From positions 89,348-153,347 of the forward strand of contig JAJFVF010000007.1 of NCBI GenBank assembly GCA_021371935.1: a stretch of 64,000 bases of DNA, read 5' to 3'. This DNA comes from a bacterium (GTDB taxonomy: Bacteria > Armatimonadota > UBA5829). The position numbers and the translations under genes were made by a program. Of this stretch, positions 7,607-17,600 are shown piece after piece. The notes below the pieces were generated by a model, which searched no databases, was not told where the DNA came from, and saw nothing but the letters and a program-made list of their open reading frames with translations. Each line of letters starts with the position of its first letter. Position 1 is the first letter of the stretch.

Positions 7607-8890
7607 TTGGACTTTCGCTTCGCTAACACATATCGCCGCTATCCTCCTTGCCATCTCAGGATTTAGGCGACATATCCCTTTCGCAGTCAGTATGAAGTCG
7701 CTGGGAGTGAAGGTGTTCATACGCAATAGTTCGAGTATTACCCTGTCAACCAATGCCCGGAGTGGTTCCATAAGGTCGTATACCAGAGCCACACGGCCCG
7801 GTCTGCTCGCATGCAGATAGCCTATTGCGGGGTCAAACCCGGCTGATGTGGCGGCTATGCGTATCTGACTTTCGAGGACGCCATAGGCATAGTTTAGAAG
7901 CGCGTTCGCCGGGTGAGTGGCGTTGCGGTTTGTGCCGCTGACAAGCGACTGCCGACCTCCTACCATAAGCCAGTCCATCGGTATGGGATGACGGCCCGTT
8001 CCTTTCCAACGCATAGGTAGGGATTGCCATACATCAAAGTAGGAAACAGCGGCCCTGGCTTCTATCATTCGGAGGGTTTCTACATCGGGAACCGGCCCGG
8101 CTAACTCCTCCAGACATCGGTCTATCTTTTCCAGTGCCCGCTTCTTCAGTTTGCTGTCGGGGAAGATGTCCAATGTGGACTTGGAAGCGGCAATCTTGAG
8201 CTGTATAAGTTGAATAGCGAGCTTCAGACCAATGCCGTTAGATTGTGCCGCGAGCTGTAACTGCCGGAGTCCGAAGTCCGCACTCAGGCTGTCGCCACCG
8301 ATGCAGGTAACCACTTCCCCCTGCCAGTTCAGAGCGACAAGCGGAATCCGCTGCTCACAGAGCCATTGCATAACGCTCAAGCTGATGTAGCCGTCAACGT
8401 CAAGCAATACAATCCGTGAGGGAAGAGACTTTCTGCTGGGATAGAACCGCCATTCCCGGCGGGTCTGGGGGTAGTGAGTGAATCCGTCACGAACAACCAA
8501 GGCCCCGCGTTCAGTTTTGAGTTGAACACCGTGCCCGGTCAGGATTAGCGGCTTGGAATCAGGCTGGTGCTTGGGCTTTGATTTGAGGCTGAAGCAGTCT
8601 CGCTCGTCAAGCCAGAATCGAGACCGGGCAAGCCACAGTTCACCATCGCTCACCTGTTCCCGGTCATAGTCGTCGGCAGTTCTGGTTCCGTGCTTCTCCG
8701 CCCAATACTGGTCTCGGCGGGTGTGAAGTTTGGTCTTTACGTGTTCGCGCCAGTACTGATTCCAGCATTCGCGATTGCAGAACTTCTGCGTGGATTTTAG
8801 ACCGATCAGGGGTTTCCCACATTGGGGACACCTTGACGGGTCAGTGAGGGTTGCACATTCGTGAGAATGTGCGCTATACTCTTTTTGCAT
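7544..8890 (-). CDS. cas1: Cas1-family integrase (casposase)
   Basis: A 448-aa Cas1 homologue with no CRISPR array or cas2 nearby. The catalytic set is intact: Glu277 in IEARAAVSYF, His360 in GYLH, and Asp372/Glu375 in YDLMEP, with the typical NATHPANALLNYAYGVLES segment between. The N-terminal 50 residues add a zinc ribbon (Cys21, Cys24, Cys38, Cys42) absent from CRISPR Cas1, and about 70 more residues precede the beta domain. In casposons Cas1 alone joins the element ends to target DNA and makes a 14-15 bp duplication, exactly what flanks this element. The C-terminal coding end overlaps the convergent XRE gene by 63 bases. Confidence 0.94.
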   Translation of the reverse strand: MQKEYSAHSHECATLTDPSRCPQCGKPLIGLKSTQKFCNRECWNQYWREHVKTKLHTRRDQYWAEKHGTRTADDYDREQVSDGELWLARSRFWLDERDCFSLKSKPKHQPDSKPLILTGHGVQLKTERGALVVRDGFTHYPQTRREWRFYPSRKSLPSRIVLLDVDGYISLSVMQWLCEQRIPLVALNWQGEVVTCIGGDSLSADFGLRQLQLAAQSNGIGLKLAIQLIQLKIAASKSTLDIFPDSKLKKRALEKIDRCLEELAGPVPDVETLRMIEARAAVSYFDVWQSLPMRWKGTGRHPIPMDWLMVGGRQSLVSGTNRNATHPANALLNYAYGVLESQIRIAATSAGFDPAIGYLHASRPGRVALVYDLMEPLRALVDRVILELLRMNTFTPSDFILTAKGICRLNPEMARRIAAICVSEAKVQSVIKWVREEIVSLSDQEPDG

Positions 8891-8956
8891 GCGGAAGTAT
8901 CCTTTCCGTGTGTCACGCCCCCGGACTGTTCGAGCAGTCGCGGGGGTATCTAATAT

Positions 8957-9916
8957 TTACTCTGCATTATGTGTGCCAGACTCGCGTTTTGCGTTCATTT
9001 TCCTGGCATTTTCTACAACCTCATCTATGTTACAGCCAAGCCCGGACTTACGAAGTCGAAGCATAAAAAGAGCACCTATACAAAGCCCGAAGCTGTCTAG
9101 CTCTATATGCTCAATGATCGGCATGCCGGGCAAGTCTTGCTTCTTCAGGCCGTCGTTCAGATTAGGCAACGCACCGAAAATGGCTAGGAAGTCCGAACGT
9201 GCTCTTTCCAACTCTTGTTCCGCAGCCTCGTCCAATGCCTTCACGAGAGCACTTACCGATATGTGTTTCTTCTTGGCAAGCTCAACCAAGTTTTCCTGCA
9301 TATCAGGCATCCATCGCCCGACTTCTGGAATCTTGGTCTTTTCCATCCAATCTATGCCCATACCAGTAGGGAAAGTCTGAGCTAGGCCCAGTTCATCGGT
9401 ATCCGAATAGTTGCGGCTAAACACCGGACACCCTCCAAACACAAGCTGAAAAATGGCTGTTATTACAGATTCCACTTCAGCGGCGCGTTTGAGTCGCTTC
9501 TTCATCGACTTGCCCAATTCAGTGCGCCGGAATGAGGGTAGCGCCTTGGCAGTCAAATTCTCGGCATTGTCCAGAGCGTCATTGCCCGGTTGCTGGAGTG
9601 TCTCCAGCAATCCAAGAACCAGTTTCTTCAGATCAGCTTTCAACTTGTCCGTAGGGATGGAGTAGCCCTCCAACCACAACTCCAACCGGGCTTGAGAGAA
9701 TGACCTCTTGCGGTCGAGTTTGCGCTTTGTAGCAAGCATTTGTCTCATGGCGCATGCCGGATACTCTGAGCATGTTCCCTTGCCTTTTCCAAGAGGAATG
9801 ACGTGTGATTGAGGGATAAGGGCGGACTTTTGCCAACGTTCCCGTTGCCATTCCGAAACGCCGTGTTCTGCGGCAAACTGCTTCACTTCATCTGCGGGAA
9901 TCCATTGAGTTTCCAT
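8957..9916 (-). CDS. Unknown protein with MerR-like N terminus, upstream of cas1
   Basis: A 319-aa protein transcribed in the same direction as cas1, 66 bases upstream of it. The first 50 residues (WIPADEVKQFAAEHGVSEWQ, then RERWQKSALIPQ) resemble a MerR or excisionase-type winged helix; the remainder is mostly helical and charged with no recognised domain. A hydrophobic patch near the C terminus (SFGLCIGALFMLRL) is not clearly membrane-spanning. Start at 9916 is supported by TTGAGGA directly upstream. A DNA-binding helper for element transposition or regulation is the natural guess from context, not proven by sequence. Confidence 0.6.
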   Translation of the reverse strand: METQWIPADEVKQFAAEHGVSEWQRERWQKSALIPQSHVIPLGKGKGTCSEYPACAMRQMLATKRKLDRKRSFSQARLELWLEGYSIPTDKLKADLKKLVLGLLETLQQPGNDALDNAENLTAKALPSFRRTELGKSMKKRLKRAAEVESVITAIFQLVFGGCPVFSRNYSDTDELGLAQTFPTGMGIDWMEKTKIPEVGRWMPDMQENLVELAKKKHISVSALVKALDEAAEQELERARSDFLAIFGALPNLNDGLKKQDLPGMPIIEHIELDSFGLCIGALFMLRLRKSGLGCNIDEVVENARKMNAKRESGTHNAE

Positions 9917-10016
9917 TCCTCAATTATACATCCATACACCAGTGCGCGAAACTGCCTGTTTCCTGAATTCCGCGTGTGATATGCTCCCTTCAAATCACAT
10001 ACAAGGAGGCGCACGA

Positions 10017-10595
10017 ATGCCAAGACAACGTGACTACAAAGCAGAGTATGCAAGCAGAATTGCCCAAGGGTTGGCTAAAGGGCTGACTCGCGGGCAGGCA
10101 CGGGGACACCCGGAAGCGGGCAAAGTCCTAGCCTCAGCGAAACCAACGGCAGGTTACAACCCCAAGCTGGAAGAAGCGGTTAAGCATTTTCGGCGGGGGG
10201 AATCACTGAGTTCCGCCGCCAAGTCCGCCCACGTTTCCGCCGAACGATTGAGCAGCTACGTAGCTTCGGAAGGAATCGCCACAAAGACGGGCGGACGCTG
10301 GCGGCTGGGGGCTGATGACCGAATACGCCCGCCAATTGGCATCTTCAGCGAGGGACAGGAGATCGAGGTTACTGTCAAGGGTTACGAGCAGGCGAAACTC
10401 GCCAGCGACTACCTGAACGCAGTCAAGCGGTTCATCACCACCAATGACCCTTCCCACCTTGACCTGTACCGTGGGCAGTCAATAGTTGATGTTCATGGAA
10501 AACGCCATGTGTTCGAGACGGATGAAAACACGCTGTATAGGCTGAACGAGTCCGGCGATCAGCCATACGAGAGTATGTACCGGATGGTTCAGTGA
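10017..10595 (+). CDS. Helix-turn-helix protein of the casposon
   Basis: A 192-aa basic protein. Residues 45-75 (EEAVKHFRRGESLSSAAKSA, then HVSAERLSSYV) form a probable helix-turn-helix; the N terminus is Lys/Arg rich, and the C-terminal half has no recognised fold. The ATG at 10017 follows a strong AAGGAGG, better than the in-frame upstream start. It leads the plus-strand replication operon: HNH nuclease 15 bases downstream, then PolB. Its divergent partner is the MerR-like gene, so 9917-10016 likely holds two promoters. Role in element replication or control is inferred. Confidence 0.7.
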   Translation: MPRQRDYKAEYASRIAQGLAKGLTRGQARGHPEAGKVLASAKPTAGYNPKLEEAVKHFRRGESLSSAAKSAHVSAERLSSYVASEGIATKTGGRWRLGADDRIRPPIGIFSEGQEIEVTVKGYEQAKLASDYLNAVKRFITTNDPSHLDLYRGQSIVDVHGKRHVFETDENTLYRLNESGDQPYESMYRMVQ

Positions 10596-10610
10596 GAGGA
10601 GGTCAACACA

Positions 10611-11105
10611 ATGGAACCATTCTACGATTCGAGTGATTACGAAGTGCGCCGCCAGAACGACTATGAACGTCTGGAAATTAGAGACCCTGCGTGCAGTAAG
10701 TGCAGCGAAACCCATCCTGCCGCATTGACGGGTAAAAACCCCGACATTCTCTGCATCGAACACCAGTGCATGGAACAGGAGAGATCACCCGTGCAGAAGC
10801 ATCACCCAAGCGGACATCACAACGACCCGGCATTCACCGTTAGCATACCCGCCAACGATCATGCCACCTTGACCGACCTACAGAGAGATTGGCCCATTAA
10901 CACGTTACGCAATCCTCATGGAAGCCCATTGCGGAAAGCAGCGGCAGCCGTGCGCGGGTTTCTTGACGTGCTCAGGCTAATCATAGACCGCATATTTGGT
11001 TGGGTTCCCGATTATCTTGAGTCGTTGGACAACAAGCTCACGATTCGCATAGGCCCCGAGTGGTGGAACACCCTCGGTTATGAAGGAGAAAGCACATCAT
11101 GTTAA
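10611..11105 (+). CDS. HNH-like nuclease protein
   Basis: A 164-aa protein with a zinc-binding HNH-type module: Cys28/Cys31, Cys48/Cys53, then QKHHPSGHHNDP (His64, His65) and PANDHATLTDLQRDWP (Asn82, His84). The sequence after it (NTLRNPHGSPLRKAAAAVRG, then a helical DYLESLD end) is a typical C-terminal extension of this nuclease group. HNH nucleases are standard casposon passengers, possibly nicking DNA during replication or integration. Start at 10611 has AGGAGG. The stop overlaps the PolB start by 7 bases, so the two are translationally coupled. Confidence 0.8.
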   Translation: MEPFYDSSDYEVRRQNDYERLEIRDPACSKCSETHPAALTGKNPDILCIEHQCMEQERSPVQKHHPSGHHNDPAFTVSIPANDHATLTDLQRDWPINTLRNPHGSPLRKAAAAVRGFLDVLRLIIDRIFGWVPDYLESLDNKLTIRIGPEWWNTLGYEGESTSC

Positions 11106-14100
11106 GTAACAGCAAGTCACCCCTACAAATTGCCCTGCGTGCATACGCAAGGCCGATGAAGCAAGCGCAGAAACACCCCAAGAGGGATTCCACAATTGGA
11201 TTCTCAGAATACCGCTTAGTGTTCGACACTGAAACGACCGTAGGTACTTCACAGCGGTTTCGCGTCGGTTCCTACCAGGTCTACAAGGGAACCCGACTTC
11301 GCACAAAGGGGTTCTTCCACGACCCGCAGGCATTCTCGTCAGATGAGTTTGACCTGCTTACAGAGTATGCCTCGCAGTATCGTTACGACGTGCTCACGAA
11401 GGATGAGTTCATCTGGAAGGTATTCCTGCGGTATGTCTATGAACTGCACGCCCTGTGCATCGGCTTCAACCTGCCGTTCGACATAGCCCGGATAGCCCGG
11501 CGTCATAACACTGCAAAGAAACGCGGAATGCGCGGAGGGTTCAGTTTCTGTCTGAGCGAGAATAGGGCTTGGCCTTACATTGTCGTAAAGCACCTGAACA
11601 GCCGTATGGCGCGTATCAAGTTCGCAGTGCCGTGGAAGCAGAAAACCCCAAGAAGTAGGCGCAATAAAGGAGACAGCGTGCCTGCACATCCCGGCTACTT
11701 CGTGGACGTGCGGACACTGGCAAGCGCACTGCTCAGCGGGTCATGGTCGTTAGAAACACTCGCAGACCATCTGGAGACAAAACACCGCAAATTGGAAACC
11801 GGCGAACACGGCGAAAGCCTTACGGCGCGTTACCTTGAATACCTTGCCCAAGATGTTCAGGCGACCTGGGAGTGCTTTGAGAAGTTGCATGCGAGATATG
11901 TGGGCTACGGATTGGCAAACACTCTCGTCAACCACATCTACAGCGAAGCCAGTTTGGGAAAGGCTTACCTGCGACAGATGGGCATACGGCCCTGGGAGGA
12001 GGTACAGCCGGGCTTTCCGCCTGAACAGACCGGCATTATAATGAGCACGTACTATGGCGGGCGTTCAGAAGTCCACGTCCGCCGCGAAATTACGAGGGTT
12101 GTCTACTGCGACTTCCTTTCAATGTACCCGACAGTTTGCACCCTCATGCACTTGTGGTCGTTCGTGACAGCTCAAGGAATCGAGTGGTTTGATTCGACTG
12201 AAGAAGCACGTACTCTACTCGATTCTATTGATGCAGCCGACCTGCGGAACCCGGAAGTGTGGAAGAGCCTGGCCGTGTTTGTGAGAGTTCAGCCGGATGA
12301 TGATGTGCTTCCCGTTCGTGCCAAGTACAACAAGAAACAACATGAGCCGAAACAGGCACAATACTCCATCGGCGTGAACCATCTGGAATCTAACGAACCG
12401 GTGTGGTATACCCTTGCCGATTGTATCCAATCGAAGATTCTTACCGGGTGCAGTCCGAAGGTGCTGCAAGCTGTAGGCTTCCGACCGCTAGGCGTACAGC
12501 AGGACTTGCACCCCATAGCGATAGCCGGTAACCCAGAGTTCGTTGTCAATCCGATAGAGCAGGACTTCTACAAACGGCTTATCGAAATGCGCAGTGGAAT
12601 CAAGGCGAAAATGAAGTCATGCCCGCAAGAGGACAAACCAAGGCTGGACACCGAACAACAGGCTATAAAGCTGTGCGCAAATGCCACGAGCTACGGCATA
12701 TTCATGCAGTTGAATGTTAACGAAAGAGCCAAGCGGGAACAACTGGCATGCTTCGGTAACACCGGCGAATGCTTCCCAGTCGAACTGCGGAATGTGGAGG
12801 AACCCGGCGAGTTCTTCCATCCCTTGCTTGGAACACTCATAACAGGTGCAGCCCGGCTTATGCTTGCGATTGCGGAAAGACTCATACAAGACGCCGGGCT
12901 GACTTGGGCGTTCTGTGACACCGACAGCATGGCATTAGCCAAGCCGGGCGATATGCCGGATGAAGAGTTCCAGAAGCGTGTAGCACGGATTGTCGATTGG
13001 TTCACGCCGCTGAATCCTTACGACGCACCGAAGGATAAGCAGCCGGATTCCATCCTGAAGGTCGAAGATGAGAACTACCGGCTTGACAGCAGTGGACAGG
13101 TAACCAAGGAACCGGAACCGTTGTACTGCTTTGCTGTATCCGCGAAGAGATACGCACTCTTCAACATCGGCCCCGGCAGCTTACCAATCATCCGCAAGGC
13201 ATCGGCTCATGGGCTTGGGCATTTGCTTCCGCCCTACGGGGAGAAAGACGCACCGGATAGCATACCTAAGCCGCAGGTTCGACTAGACAAGATGGGAGTG
13301 GAACGCTGGCAGTATGATCTATGGTATAGAATCGTTCAGGCCGCATTGGAAGGACACCCCGCCCAAGTCTGTTATAATGATATGCCCGGATTCGACAAGC
13401 CTGCGGCTACACGCTATGCGGCTACAACCCCAGTTCTACTGAAGTGGTTCGAGGAGCACAACGCCGCCCTGCCGTATGAGGAACGGGTCAAACCGTTTGG
13501 CTTCGTGACGATCTTCCACCCGAAGCGCCAACCTCATAAGAAGGCAGGAGCATCGTCTCACCTTCGCGTAGTTGCACCCTACGACAAAGACCCGGCTAAG
13601 GCCGCACAGAACTGCTTTGACTGCATCACCGGCAACCACATAGCCATAGAGCAATTGCAGACCTATCGTGAAGCCATAGCTCAGTATCATCTACACTGTG
13701 AAGCCAAGTTCGACAATGGCGATTACACCAATTCCGGCATGACCTATCGAAAGCACGTCATAGTATCCGGTACTGAGTGCATCGGCAAGGAAGCCAACCG
13801 CTGGGAAGAACAAGCGTACCTTGGAGTAGACCCGGAGGAACAAATCATCTACGGCATATCGGCTCAGGAGTTTACCGCCCAGTACCTGCCAGTTCTTGAC
13901 GAGTGCAGAAAGCACGGCGTTCGTAAGGTAGCGACTGCATCGGGCATAGATGCGGCCCGAGTATCGCGGCTATTGGTGGGCAACGCAAGAATGACGGCTC
14001 GGATAGTGAAGAAGTTGCAATCGGCACTGGTGAGGCTTGCGGATAAGACACGGCAGGACGCAGCAGAAGCGAAATCCCTATTCTCTGCAGTGAAATCGCA

Positions 14101-14257
14101 CTGTGCATCGGAAGACATATCAATAAGGGAGTTCGCCCGGCGTGCCGAGGTGGACCACGGAAATCTTCTCAAAGCGTTGACCGGGAAACGGAAGGTGAGC
14201 AAAGTCATGCTGTCGAAGCTGGAATCCTATCTACGGGCTGCAGACGATTCGCATTGA
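11099..14257 (+). CDS. polB: Family B DNA polymerase of the casposon
   Basis: A 1052-aa family B polymerase. Proofreading motifs are intact: ExoI FDTET (Asp43, Glu45), ExoII NLPFD (Asn124, Asp128) and ExoIII YLAQD (Tyr248, Asp252). Polymerase motif A is DFLSMYP (Asp338), motif B KLCANATSYG (524-533), motif C CDTDS (Asp607, Asp609). So both activities should be functional. Residues 925-1052 are an unusual tail of two Cro-like helix-turn-helix modules. PolB is what makes casposons self-synthesising. The start at 11099 has GAAGGAG upstream and overlaps the HNH gene. Whether priming is by protein or nucleic acid cannot be told by eye. Confidence 0.94.
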   Translation: MLSNSKSPLQIALRAYARPMKQAQKHPKRDSTIGFSEYRLVFDTETTVGTSQRFRVGSYQVYKGTRLRTKGFFHDPQAFSSDEFDLLTEYASQYRYDVLTKDEFIWKVFLRYVYELHALCIGFNLPFDIARIARRHNTAKKRGMRGGFSFCLSENRAWPYIVVKHLNSRMARIKFAVPWKQKTPRSRRNKGDSVPAHPGYFVDVRTLASALLSGSWSLETLADHLETKHRKLETGEHGESLTARYLEYLAQDVQATWECFEKLHARYVGYGLANTLVNHIYSEASLGKAYLRQMGIRPWEEVQPGFPPEQTGIIMSTYYGGRSEVHVRREITRVVYCDFLSMYPTVCTLMHLWSFVTAQGIEWFDSTEEARTLLDSIDAADLRNPEVWKSLAVFVRVQPDDDVLPVRAKYNKKQHEPKQAQYSIGVNHLESNEPVWYTLADCIQSKILTGCSPKVLQAVGFRPLGVQQDLHPIAIAGNPEFVVNPIEQDFYKRLIEMRSGIKAKMKSCPQEDKPRLDTEQQAIKLCANATSYGIFMQLNVNERAKREQLACFGNTGECFPVELRNVEEPGEFFHPLLGTLITGAARLMLAIAERLIQDAGLTWAFCDTDSMALAKPGDMPDEEFQKRVARIVDWFTPLNPYDAPKDKQPDSILKVEDENYRLDSSGQVTKEPEPLYCFAVSAKRYALFNIGPGSLPIIRKASAHGLGHLLPPYGEKDAPDSIPKPQVRLDKMGVERWQYDLWYRIVQAALEGHPAQVCYNDMPGFDKPAATRYAATTPVLLKWFEEHNAALPYEERVKPFGFVTIFHPKRQPHKKAGASSHLRVVAPYDKDPAKAAQNCFDCITGNHIAIEQLQTYREAIAQYHLHCEAKFDNGDYTNSGMTYRKHVIVSGTECIGKEANRWEEQAYLGVDPEEQIIYGISAQEFTAQYLPVLDECRKHGVRKVATASGIDAARVSRLLVGNARMTARIVKKLQSALVRLADKTRQDAAEAKSLFSAVKSHCASEDISIREFARRAEVDHGNLLKALTGKRKVSKVMLSKLESYLRAADDSH

Positions 14258-14341
14258 GGTGAACCAGGCACACAGCAATATGGGCCGGGCTGTCAAGTTC
14301 GGCCCTTGCTATCTCTGGTAACCCTACGAATGGCGGCAGTA

Positions 14342-14384
14342 TGGTGTCAGAAGTGTTGTCGGATGGCCTTTATCTCTATACCCC
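14342..14384 (-). repeat. Casposon right terminal inverted repeat
   Basis: Inverted copy of 829-871 with two mismatches. It begins 84 bases after the PolB stop; the interval 14258-14341 holds only a short GGGCCG/CGGCCC hairpin. Confidence 0.94.
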
Positions 14385-14399
14385 CTTGCCCCAAATGTG
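14385..14399 (+). repeat. Casposon target-site duplication, right copy
   Basis: Identical to 814-828. Joining the two flanks through one copy reconstructs an uninterrupted intergenic target site. Confidence 0.93.
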
Positions 14400-14521
14400 A
14401 TGAACATGCCATGATATTTCAGCTAAATGTTGTTCGCGGGCTGTGAATAGCGCAAAGCTGTGGCATGTCGCTAATATCACCCCCCCTACTCAATATATGT
14501 GTAATTATTCAACAATATTGC

Positions 14522-14550
14522 TTGACAACCCCACGCCTATATGCTAAATT
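14522..14550 (+). promoter_or_regulatory. Sigma-70 type promoter of the beta-helix/PEP-CTERM cluster
   Basis: TTGACA (14522-14527), 17-base spacer, TAAATT (14545-14550), 56 bases upstream of the start codon at 14607. Confidence 0.6.
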
Positions 14551-14606
14551 ACGAACAATCATCGAATGGCATGAAAATTGCAAATTGGGTATGTGAGGAG
14601 AATCGG

Positions 14607-17600
14607 ATGACAAGGAGATGTTTGGGCGCAGTTCTTGTAGTTCTACTCTTATTTGGGTCTGTCTCATTGTTTGCATCGACCCAGCAGACATTGACAACTG
14701 ATTGTGTTCGCAGCGCAATTACTCAGCCGGATGGCACAACGGTTCGTCTTCCTGCTGTCTTTGTTGAAAAGGTGAGTGGGGATTATGCTTTTGTTCGAGA
14801 CACATGCAGCACAAGCCCGCAAATAGCTCTGTCTGTCTACCTCAAGACATTTATAGTACAAAATGGCTGGACGCTGAATATTACGGGTAATATGGCGACA
14901 GTCGGCGCTTACCGCGTGCTCGTGGCGCAGGACATTTCGGTATATACAGACTCCGATGGCAAGGAGTTCAGTTTTCCCATCCCGATCAAAGATGAAGATG
15001 ACTGGCCATATACAAAAGATGCTAAAGTCGGAATATCGATAATGGATAGCGATCCGACTCTTCCACCCGTGCCGGAGTCCGAACCGGTTGAATCCGAGCC
15101 ATTAACTCCTGAGGAAGGAACTATCGCGTATGTGAAACTCAACGGCGATGAAGTTGATATCACAGGCAAGCTGGTCACGGCTGTCTATTATGATAACGGC
15201 TTGGTTTCATTCTTCTATATCCAGGAGCCTTTTACGGGCGGTAATGGAATAAAAGTCGTGCCGCAGGTGTCGGTCCCAATCGAGCCTGGAAATATCGTTG
15301 CGATCAAAGGCAGTCTGATAAGCGGAGAACTATCCGGCGAAGCGTATATCAGCGCGGCCAGAATAAAGTGTACGGGTTCGATGAAACGACCTGGTCCGGC
15401 AGGGCTGATAGGCCGGTCTACCGCAGGCGGCGAGTTCGGAGAACAACCCGCACTATATCTGGACACTTCCAACGTATCCGCTTCCGGCGGGTTGAGCGCA
15501 GTCGGAACGCGCGTGAGAGTATGGGGTATTGTGCTCGATACCACGACAGAAAATGGCCATGCAGTCTGCTGGATTGATGACGGTTCAGCGCTTGCGACTA
15601 CATCGCATACCGGCTTGAAAGTGGTCTACTGGAACCTTAGTGATGCTCCGGGCAGTCAAACATACGTTGAGGGCGTGACGGGCGTTCTGGGAGCCGAAAT
15701 GGCTGACGGCAAGCCGGTTCCCGTTGTGCGCGTGCCTGATAGTTCCATGGACGGGATACCGAACTGCGTGAAGTATGTCACGCCGGGTGGTGTCGATATC
15801 GGAAGCTGGACAAACTGTTACAGTTCTATTCAGTCGGCTATTGAAGCTGCGAGTGCAGAAAATCAGATGTGTGAGGTTTGGGTGGCTGCTGGAACTTACA
15901 GCGAATACATCAATATTTTGGGTGATGTAGCAGTATATGGCGGGTTTGCGGGAGGCGAATCTCTTCGCGAGGAGCGCAACTGGGCGCTTCATGAGACAAT
16001 TTTGGATGGGACCGTATTACAATATGGTGACTTTGTTGCATTTCAAGGTCAATCGCGAGAGACAAGGTTGGATGGCTTCATTATCCAGTATTCAAAAGGG
16101 GCAGGCATATCCTGTGGTGAAGGGTATTGTGTCATCGCAAACAATACGATCAGAAACAATTCGGGGAACGGCATATACATCTACGATGGTTATCAACTGG
16201 TTTACAGTAACAAAATATCCGGCAACACAGCCGGATTCGGCGGCGGAGTGTATTGTTCAGGGGGTGGTGCGCAACTGCTGAATAATGACGTTTCTTCAAA
16301 TGTTGCCAGCCAAAATGGGGGTGGTGTGTATATTTATGGTTCAAGCGCACAGATATTATCAAACAGTATAACTGATAATACGGCAAGCTCATCGAGTGGA
16401 GGAGGAATCTGCTGTTATGGCAGCAATCCAATCATATCAGGCAACACCATACAAAATAATACTAGTGCAGATTATGGCGGTGGGATATATTTTACAAGTG
16501 AACCCAACAAAATTACAAGAGTTTCTAGCAATGTGATTATAGAAAATACATGCGCAACGGCTGGGGCAGGTATCTATTGCGATGACAGTGCATGCGATAT
16601 TATCAACAATACAATTGCATGGAATGGCAGCAGTGGAGTGGGCGATGGTATATTCCTTACCGGTACATCCTACACCTATAAAGTAATAAACAATATAGTA
16701 GCCAATAATCAGGGTGCAGGCATAAAAGGCGTGTCGGGCATAAACATCACTCTCAACAACAATGACAGTTTTGGGCATGGTCAATACAACTATGTTGATG
16801 TGGGAACGGTTGACAACTCGAATATCTCCGTCGATCCTTCGTTTGAGATCACACCTGCTCACAATATACATCTTCAGGAAACCTCACAGTGCATAAACGT
16901 CGGGTTGAATAGTGTTGTGAATGTAGGAGATGTGGACATAGACGGCCAAGCCCGTATTATGGATAACACGGTGGATATAGGCGCAGATGAGGTAACTGGG
17001 TGTATTTCGCATATCGTAATCTTAAGTCCCGCGCTTTCATGGGCGTTTACCGGGTCTGTTGTATGCCTAAATGCGGCTCTAACTTTTCCTGTTGGCGGAG
17101 TGCGAGTGAATTTTTCAATCGACGCCGGCCAGATTGTCTCTATTTCTCCCGGTGGTTATATTGATCCGGGTGGTCAGTCGGGATACGGGTTTAGCGATTC
17201 AAATGGAGTCGTCAATATCTATATAACCCGTGCTGATGTGGGTGATGTTAATGTAACTGCCTATGTCTCACAGTGCGGGGGTATATCCGAGGATGAGGCT
17301 AAAGTATGTTTCTATGATCCGAATACTCCTTCCGATGTTGTGTTTGTCGTGGATCGTTCCGGTTCCATGCAGGGACATGAGGCATCAGCAAGTATTGAGT
17401 CGTTTGTGCGAGATGTCTACTCTGCCATTCCTGACCCCCGGTTCGGCGCGGTTATGTTCAACGAAGGAACGCCCATATCTCGGTCTATCAGCCTGTTTAC
17501 GGGTGAAGATGCGGTTGATGCGTTTTGCGAATGGGTCAATTCATTTAGTGCAGAGGGCGAAACAGATGCAAATATTGATGCACTGAACCTTGCTGCACAG

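Larger units (their letters stand above)
829..14384. mobile_element. Casposon (Cas1/PolB transposon), 13.6 kb, apparently complete
   Basis: Bounded by 43-bp terminal inverted repeats beginning GGGGTATAGAGATAAAGGCC and flanked by a perfect 15-bp direct repeat. It encodes the casposon core set: a CRISPR-free Cas1 (7544-8890), family B DNA polymerase (11099-14257), HNH-type nuclease (10611-11105) and several helix-turn-helix proteins. No CRISPR array or other cas gene is present. The left half is a defence-like operon (1112-6031) including an SMC-type ATPase, a nuclease and a methyltransferase. All key ORFs are open and both ends are preserved, so the element may be recent or still active. Bacterial casposons are known but less common than archaeal ones; the family within casposons cannot be assigned from sequence reading alone. 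Confidence 0.93.

Noticed and set aside
7544..8890. Cas1 as part of a CRISPR-Cas adaptation module
   Set aside because: No cas2, no effector genes and no regularly spaced repeats are visible within the element or elsewhere in the window; the TIRs and target duplication explain it as a casposase.
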